This document shows, in pieces, positions 59,457 to 64,000 of a DNA stretch of 64,000 bases. How positions within the stretch are numbered: the stretch's first letter is position 1; every line of letters starts with the position of its first letter. The DNA is from Phycisphaerae bacterium (GTDB lineage Bacteria; Planctomycetota; Phycisphaerae; UBA1845): contig JAJDDV010000109.1 of assembly GCA_029260135.1 (NCBI GenBank), forward strand, positions 1-64,000, read 5' to 3'. The notes beneath the pieces are model-generated. The model searched no databases, was not told the origin of the DNA, and saw only the letters and a list, made by a program, of their open reading frames with translations. Both the position numbers and the translations under genes were made by a program.

Positions 59457-61154
59457 ATGACTCTCTCCAACGACAACCTCGACCTCACGACGCCACCCTA
59501 TCCCGGCCTGCAACTCCTTCGGGACCCCGCCTTCAATAAGGACGCCGCCTTCTCAGCGGCCGAGCGTCGCAAGCTGGGGCTCGACGGGCTGTTACCGCCC
59601 ACCCAGTCCACCATCGAAGAACAGGTCGCGCTGGAACTCGAACACCTCCGCGCCAAACACGACGATCTCGAGGAGTTCATCGGCCTCGCGGCCCTGCTCG
59701 ATCGCAACGAGACCCTCTTCTACCGCGTGCTCGTCGACAATCTGGCCGAGTTGATGCCCATCGTCTACACCCCCACCGTCGGGCAGGCCTGCCAGCAGTA
59801 TAGCCACATATTCCGCCGCCCCCGCGGGATCTGGATCACCCCGCAAGACATCGAGCGGATTCCCGAGCTGCTGCGCAATGTCCCCCAGAGCAACGTCAAG
59901 CTCATCGTCGTGACCGACAACGAGCGGATCCTCGGCCTGGGCGATCAGGGCGCCGGCGGGATGGGCATCCCCATCGGCAAGGTCGCGCTCTATTGTGCCG
60001 CGGCCGGCATCCACCCGCAGTACTGCCTGCCCATCAGCCTCGACGTCGGAACCGACAACGCCGACCTGCTCAACGATCCGCACTACATCGGCTATCGCCA
60101 CCGCCGTCTCCGCGGCGAGGCGTACGAGCAGTTCATCGAGGCCTTCGTCGACGCCGTCCACGATGTCTTCCCGCGGGCGCTGCTCCAGTGGGAAGACTTC
60201 CACAAAGACATCGCCTTCCAGAACCTCGAGCGATACCGCAAACGCATCCCCTGTTTCAACGACGACATCCAGGGAACCAGTGCGGTTGCGCTGGCGGGAA
60301 TTCTGGCCGCGCTCCGCCTGACCGGTGGGTCGCTGGAAGACCAGCGCATCGTTTATATGGGTGCCGGCGCCGCGGGCGTGGGGATCGGGCGCCTGGTGAG
60401 ATCGGCCATGCTCGAAGAGGGCACCTCGCCCGACAAGATCATGCGGGCACAGCTCTTCATCGACTCGCGAGGGCTGATCTACGAAGGCCGCACCATCAAG
60501 GACGAGCACAAGAAGGAGTTCGCCCTCCGCGCCGACGGCATGGCTGAGCTGGGCTTCAAGACCGACCAGGCCGTGAGCCTGCTCGACGTCGTCAAGGCGT
60601 ACAAGCCGACCATTCTTCTGGGCACGGCGGCTACGCCCGGGTGCTTCACCGAAGACATCATCCGGGAGATGGCCTCTCACGTGGAACGGCCCATCGTGCT
60701 GCCGTTCAGCAACCCGACGTCCAAGGCGGAGTGTACGCCGCTCGAACTCATCCGCTGGACCGACGGGCGTGCCATCGTCGCCACCGGGAGCCCCTTCGCG
60801 CCGGTCAAGCACAACGGCAAGACGCACGTGATCGGGCAGGGCAACAACGTCTACATTTTCCCCGGTGTGGGGCTCGGCTGCATCCTGGCCGAGGCGAATG
60901 CGGTGACGGATTCGATGTTCCTCGTGGCGGCACGAACGCTGGCTTCGCTGATCACGCCCGACCGTCTCGACGCCGGCGCGATCTATCCGGATCAGAGCAA
61001 GCTACGCGACGTCAGCCGCGCGGTAGCGTGCGCCGTGATTAGAGAAGCGCGCAAACTCCACATTGGCCGCCAGATTCCTGACGACGCGGTGGAAGACATG
61101 GTGGCGGATGCGATGTGGTTCCCGGATTACCCGGATTATGCGGCGGAGGGGTAG
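59457..61154 (+). CDS. NAD-dependent malic enzyme
   Basis: This 565-residue protein is the length of the MaeA group. It has the Tyr of [20 protein letters not shown], the substrate/metal segment [40 protein letters not shown], and the dinucleotide-binding [14 protein letters not shown]. It decarboxylates malate to pyruvate and CO2. A TTG at 59442 would add five residues; the ATG at 59457 is chosen although its SD is weak. It stands alone. Confidence 0.94.
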   Translation: MTLSNDNLDLTTPPYPGLQLLRDPAFNKDAAFSAAERRKLGLDGLLPPTQSTIEEQVALELEHLRAKHDDLEEFIGLAALLDRNETLFYRVLVDNLAELMPIVYTPTVGQACQQYSHIFRRPRGIWITPQDIERIPELLRNVPQSNVKLIVVTDNERILGLGDQGAGGMGIPIGKVALYCAAAGIHPQYCLPISLDVGTDNADLLNDPHYIGYRHRRLRGEAYEQFIEAFVDAVHDVFPRALLQWEDFHKDIAFQNLERYRKRIPCFNDDIQGTSAVALAGILAALRLTGGSLEDQRIVYMGAGAAGVGIGRLVRSAMLEEGTSPDKIMRAQLFIDSRGLIYEGRTIKDEHKKEFALRADGMAELGFKTDQAVSLLDVVKAYKPTILLGTAATPGCFTEDIIREMASHVERPIVLPFSNPTSKAECTPLELIRWTDGRAIVATGSPFAPVKHNGKTHVIGQGNNVYIFPGVGLGCILAEANAVTDSMFLVAARTLASLITPDRLDAGAIYPDQSKLRDVSRAVACAVIREARKLHIGRQIPDDAVEDMVADAMWFPDYPDYAAEG

Positions 61155-61219
61155 CTGCATCGTCGAGCCCACAGTGCGGGGGGCCGGGTGATGTAGGGGC
61201 CGGTGTGCGGATCGACATT

Positions 61220-61633
61220 GCCGTTTGCTGATTTAGATTCGTAGGGTCCGCTGAGCGGACCGCAGCCGCTGCAAAGATTCGTAGGGTCCGCTGTGCGGAC
61301 CGCAGATTCGTAAGGCCCGCTGTGCGGACCGCAGATTCGTAGGGTCCGCTGTGCGGACCGCTGATCGCTGACAACCGACCCCTGACAACTGACAACTGCT
61401 TGCTGACAACTGCTTACTGACAACAGACGACTTTCTCCTGTGTGGCACCGGTCTTCAACCGGTGGTCCGGAGCATAGTGTTCCCTGTGGGACCGACTTTC
61501 CAGATTCGTAGGGTCCGCTGTGCGGACCGCTGATCGCTGACAACCGACCCCTGACAACTGACAACTGCTTGCTGACAACTGCTTACTGACAACAGACGAC
61601 TTTCTCCTGTGTGGCACCGGTCTTCAACCGGTG
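61220..61633. repeat. Third cluster of family A/B palindromes and a ~130-bp direct repeat
   Basis: Family A palindromes (GTCCGCTGWGCGGAC) occur at 61246, 61286, 61316 (degenerate), 61344 and 61513, each preceded by ATTCGTARG. A block of about 130 bp (61333-61463, containing GATCGCTGACAACCGACCCC, repeats of GACAACTG and a family B hairpin CACCGGTCTTCAACCGGTG) is repeated at 61502-61633. No gene is credible in this stretch; the open minus-strand frames are artefacts. Confidence 0.85.
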
Positions 61634-61717
61634 AGCGATGCAGGGGGGTGCGGTGCGACCCCCGCCAACGACTGCATTTCACGGAATAACCGCTCTCACA
61701 CCCTTCCCGCAAGGCAA

Positions 61718-61831
61718 TCACCCATTTTCACTTGAATCGAGATCATGAACTCGCTAAACTGAAAGACGCACGGCAGTTCGGACCGCGATTCGCCACGCAC
61801 TGCCGCGCGTAGCTCAACGGAGGCAGATCTC
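61718..61831. promoter_or_regulatory. Conserved upstream region shared with the gene ending at 45687
   Basis: In reverse orientation this region aligns to 45688-45803. Just before the ATG it carries GGAGGCAG as the ribosome-binding site. On the minus strand a 34-codon frame from GTG (61800) to TGA (61696) encodes RGESRSELPCVFQFSEFMIS then IQVKMGD. In the 28 aligned codons, nine of fifteen base differences fall in third positions. Confidence 0.65.
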
Positions 61832-63937
61832 ATGAAGAGGCAAAGGCGACTCCCCAGCGTATGTTTGCAGGCATGGACCATTGCGCCCGTGGCGGCGTGT
61901 TCTTTTTTTGCCGCGCCGACCGCTTTGACCGTTGCGCTGTCAATGGCGATACTGGTTTCGCCGGTTCTGGCACAGTGTTCGCCGAAGAAGCTCACAGAGA
62001 GCGGCACGGGAGCTAAATTCGGATACGCGGTACACACGGATGGGATCAGAGCGGTCATGGGTGCACCGGCGGACGGAGCAGGAAAGGTCATAATCTACCG
62101 TCATACAGAGAGTGGTCTGATTCGAGAGTGGTCGAACGGCAACTGGACTCATCAGAATCCCAGCTGGTATGGACGCGATGTGTCGATTAGCGGTGACTTG
62201 GCCGCTGTCTCCGGTTCCTCTCCCGGTCGCGTTTTTCGACGTGAAGGCTCGGGTTGGGTGCAGGACTGGCACGGCTTCGTTGGACCGTTGTCGATCAGCG
62301 GAGAACGATTCATCGCCCGATCTTCCATCTACCGGCGTGACGCAACACGGTGGAGCCACGAACAATCCCTCGTTGAAAGTGATCCAACGTCCGGAGGCGG
62401 TATTGGATCCTCCGTCTCCTTGAGCGGTGATCTTGTACTTGTTGGTGCGTCAGAAAAGGACGACGCCTGCCCTGGAGATACTGGCTGTCAATCCGGAGCT
62501 GCGTACGTGTTTCGCCGTGAAGATACCACCTGGATCGAGGAGACCAAGCTCACCGCTTCGGACATGGACGCGGGGGACTATTTCGGGGCGTCCGTTTCAC
62601 TAGATGTGGATGTGGCCGTCGTCGGTGCCTACCGTAACAGCGACGCCGGGGCTGAATCAGGATCAGCATACGTTTTTCACCGCTTAGGGACCGATTGGAC
62701 GGAAGCGGCGAAGCTCACGGGCTCGGATACCGCTGAGGACGACTGGTTTGGGTGGTCTGTGTCGATCAGCGGAGACATCGTTGTTGTTGGAGCACCCGGG
62801 CATGACCACGTCGGTCTTGACTCGGGGGCAGTCTACGTTTTTCGACGTGAGGGAAACACCTGGGTCCAGCAGTCGAAGCTGACTCCTCCGGACGCGGAGC
62901 CATTTGACACGTTTGGCTATTCCGTATCGGTCAACAGCGGTGCAGTCCTTGTGGGTGCAATCGGAGATGATGACCGGGGCTCGGAAGCAGGAGCCGTCTA
63001 CGTTTACCAGCAGGTCAACGATGACTGTAATGGCAACGGAATCGGTGACTCGTGCGAGGCAGACCGTGATGCGGACGGGGTTATCGACGAGTGCGACCCC
63101 TGCCCACTCGACAATCCTGACGATTCCGACGCCGACGGGGTATGCGACGCGACCGATGCGTGCCCTGGATTCGACGATGGGCTTGATGCCGACGCGGACG
63201 GAGTTCCCGACGACTGCGACATCTGCCCTGGAGCAGACGACAGAGTGGACGGGGATGCGGACTTGATCCCCGACGACTGTGACCTCTGTGGGGACACACC
63301 GACCGGACTGCTCGTAGATATTGACGGCTGCACGCTGCAGACCGGACCGTGTTGCTTCCCGGCTGGAATATGCGTCGACGATACGAGTACCGCACCGTGC
63401 GAGCTGTTCCCCGGCGGCGCATATTACGGGGACGGGCTGACTTGTGATGGCGATCCGGACGGCGATGGTGTGGTTGGGTGCAGTGACGGTTGTCCACTCG
63501 ACGCGGGCAAGACTCACCCCGGCGTGTGTGGCTGCGGTGCTCGTGATGACGACGCCGATACGGATGGATTCGTGGACTGCGTCGATCAGTGCCTTGCGAC
63601 ACCAATCGACGTCATAGTAAACGCATGTGGTTGCCCCCAACTCGGTGCGTGCTGCTCAGCGGGAGGCGGCTGTTTCGAGGATGTCGAGCAAGCGATCTGT
63701 CCGGCCCTTGGCGGCTCGTACCAGGGAGACGGATCGGGTTGTGCGGACGGGTGCAATCTTGGCGATCCCGACATGGACGGTGATGTGGACCTACTCGACA
63801 TTGCAGGCCTGCAGCGGTGTTTCGGGGGCGGTGTCGCCCCATCCGCCGAGTGTTCGTTTCTTGATACTGACCGCTGCGGCACCATCGACCTCAGCGACTT
63901 TGCGGCGTTTGAAGCGGCGATGACGGGGCCGAGTTAA
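61832..63937 (+). CDS. Secreted FG-GAP/calcium-repeat/dockerin protein
   Basis: This 701-residue protein starts at an ATG 7 nt after GGAGGCAG. The long leader (AACSFFAAPTALTVALSMAI... to VLAQ) is a signal peptide. Residues ~50-395 form FG-GAP-type propeller repeats (DYFGASVSLDVDVAVVGAYR, then SGSAYVFHR). Thrombospondin type 3-like Asp-rich repeats follow at ~395-500 (DADGVPDDCDICPG), then Cys-rich modules and a dockerin-like ending (DPDMDGDVDLLDIAGLQRCF, DTDRCGTIDLSDFAAF). It is extracellular and calcium-binding by inference; the role is unknown. Confidence 0.88.
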   Translation: MKRQRRLPSVCLQAWTIAPVAACSFFAAPTALTVALSMAILVSPVLAQCSPKKLTESGTGAKFGYAVHTDGIRAVMGAPADGAGKVIIYRHTESGLIREWSNGNWTHQNPSWYGRDVSISGDLAAVSGSSPGRVFRREGSGWVQDWHGFVGPLSISGERFIARSSIYRRDATRWSHEQSLVESDPTSGGGIGSSVSLSGDLVLVGASEKDDACPGDTGCQSGAAYVFRREDTTWIEETKLTASDMDAGDYFGASVSLDVDVAVVGAYRNSDAGAESGSAYVFHRLGTDWTEAAKLTGSDTAEDDWFGWSVSISGDIVVVGAPGHDHVGLDSGAVYVFRREGNTWVQQSKLTPPDAEPFDTFGYSVSVNSGAVLVGAIGDDDRGSEAGAVYVYQQVNDDCNGNGIGDSCEADRDADGVIDECDPCPLDNPDDSDADGVCDATDACPGFDDGLDADADGVPDDCDICPGADDRVDGDADLIPDDCDLCGDTPTGLLVDIDGCTLQTGPCCFPAGICVDDTSTAPCELFPGGAYYGDGLTCDGDPDGDGVVGCSDGCPLDAGKTHPGVCGCGARDDDADTDGFVDCVDQCLATPIDVIVNACGCPQLGACCSAGGGCFEDVEQAICPALGGSYQGDGSGCADGCNLGDPDMDGDVDLLDIAGLQRCFGGGVAPSAECSFLDTDRCGTIDLSDFAAFEAAMTGPS

Positions 63938-64000
63938 GGCGGAAGACCAAATTCATTTGTCTTGCCTCGGCGCTCTCCTCAGAAAAGGCGGAATTCCTTC

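Noticed and set aside
59592..60827. Minus-strand 411-codon frame opposite malic enzyme
   Set aside because: The sense strand encodes a full-length malic enzyme with all motifs; the antisense frame is a GC-rich artefact.

Overview
The window looks like chromosomal DNA from a GC-rich Planctomycetota bacterium, most likely from the Phycisphaerae side. This rests on three things read from the sequence: very large secreted proteins (about 700 to 2030 residues) built from DCNxNGxPDxCD repeats, FG-GAP, kelch, LamG and beta-helix units with dockerin-like C-termini; a small zinc-ribbon membrane protein of the CxxCGYxLRGL type common in that phylum; and abundant intergenic palindromes. No rRNA, tRNA, CRISPR array or plasmid/phage origin was recognised.

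Layout. 0-20 kb is a surface/secretome region: a 1913-residue kelch/cupredoxin protein (minus), a transposase remnant, a 2034-residue astacin-family protein (plus), and a four-gene minus-strand operon with two metalloprotease-like proteins and two related Ig-like/helical secreted proteins. Broken copies of parts of these genes lie between them. 20-25.5 kb is accessory: three small genes resembling the gp25-gp26-gp27 block of Mu-like phages, several small unknown genes (two of them paralogous) and an ECF-type sigma factor. 25.5-26.9 kb is an island of palindromic and tandem repeats. 26.9-40 kb is mostly core: a HerA-like ATPase, a Ser/Thr kinase, cysteine synthase, aldehyde dehydrogenase, a His-rich lipoprotein, ruvC-ruvA-ruvB, an ACT-domain regulator, nucleoside diphosphate kinase and a uroporphyrinogen-decarboxylase-family protein. 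A REP-associated tyrosine transposase (RAYT) at 40 kb is flanked by an exact inverted pair of its presumed REP palindrome.

40.6-45.7 kb is a 1690-residue LamG/NHL/C-type-lectin/dockerin protein. 46-50 kb holds a second repeat cluster, an S9 peptidase, a threonine aldolase, an internally deleted msrP pseudogene and a ferritin. 50.7-55 kb is a tightly overlapping operon of porin, phosphate-binding-like protein and hybrid histidine kinase. 55-61 kb carries a patatin-like lipase, a lipoprotein, a STAS protein, an RNase HII-like protein and NAD-malic enzyme. The window ends with a third repeat cluster and a 701-residue FG-GAP/dockerin protein.

Most interesting points: the secreted genes at 45,687 and 61,832 share a conserved ~115-bp upstream region whose differences look codon-like on the opposite strand; a metzincin gene has its signal peptide out of frame; ruvC appears to have no ordinary start codon; the RAYT/REP unit and the wider palindrome families; and the uncharacterised secreted protease operon at 14.6-19.9 kb. 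I saw no convincing complete new defence system; the metzincin operon and the conserved upstream element are the best leads.
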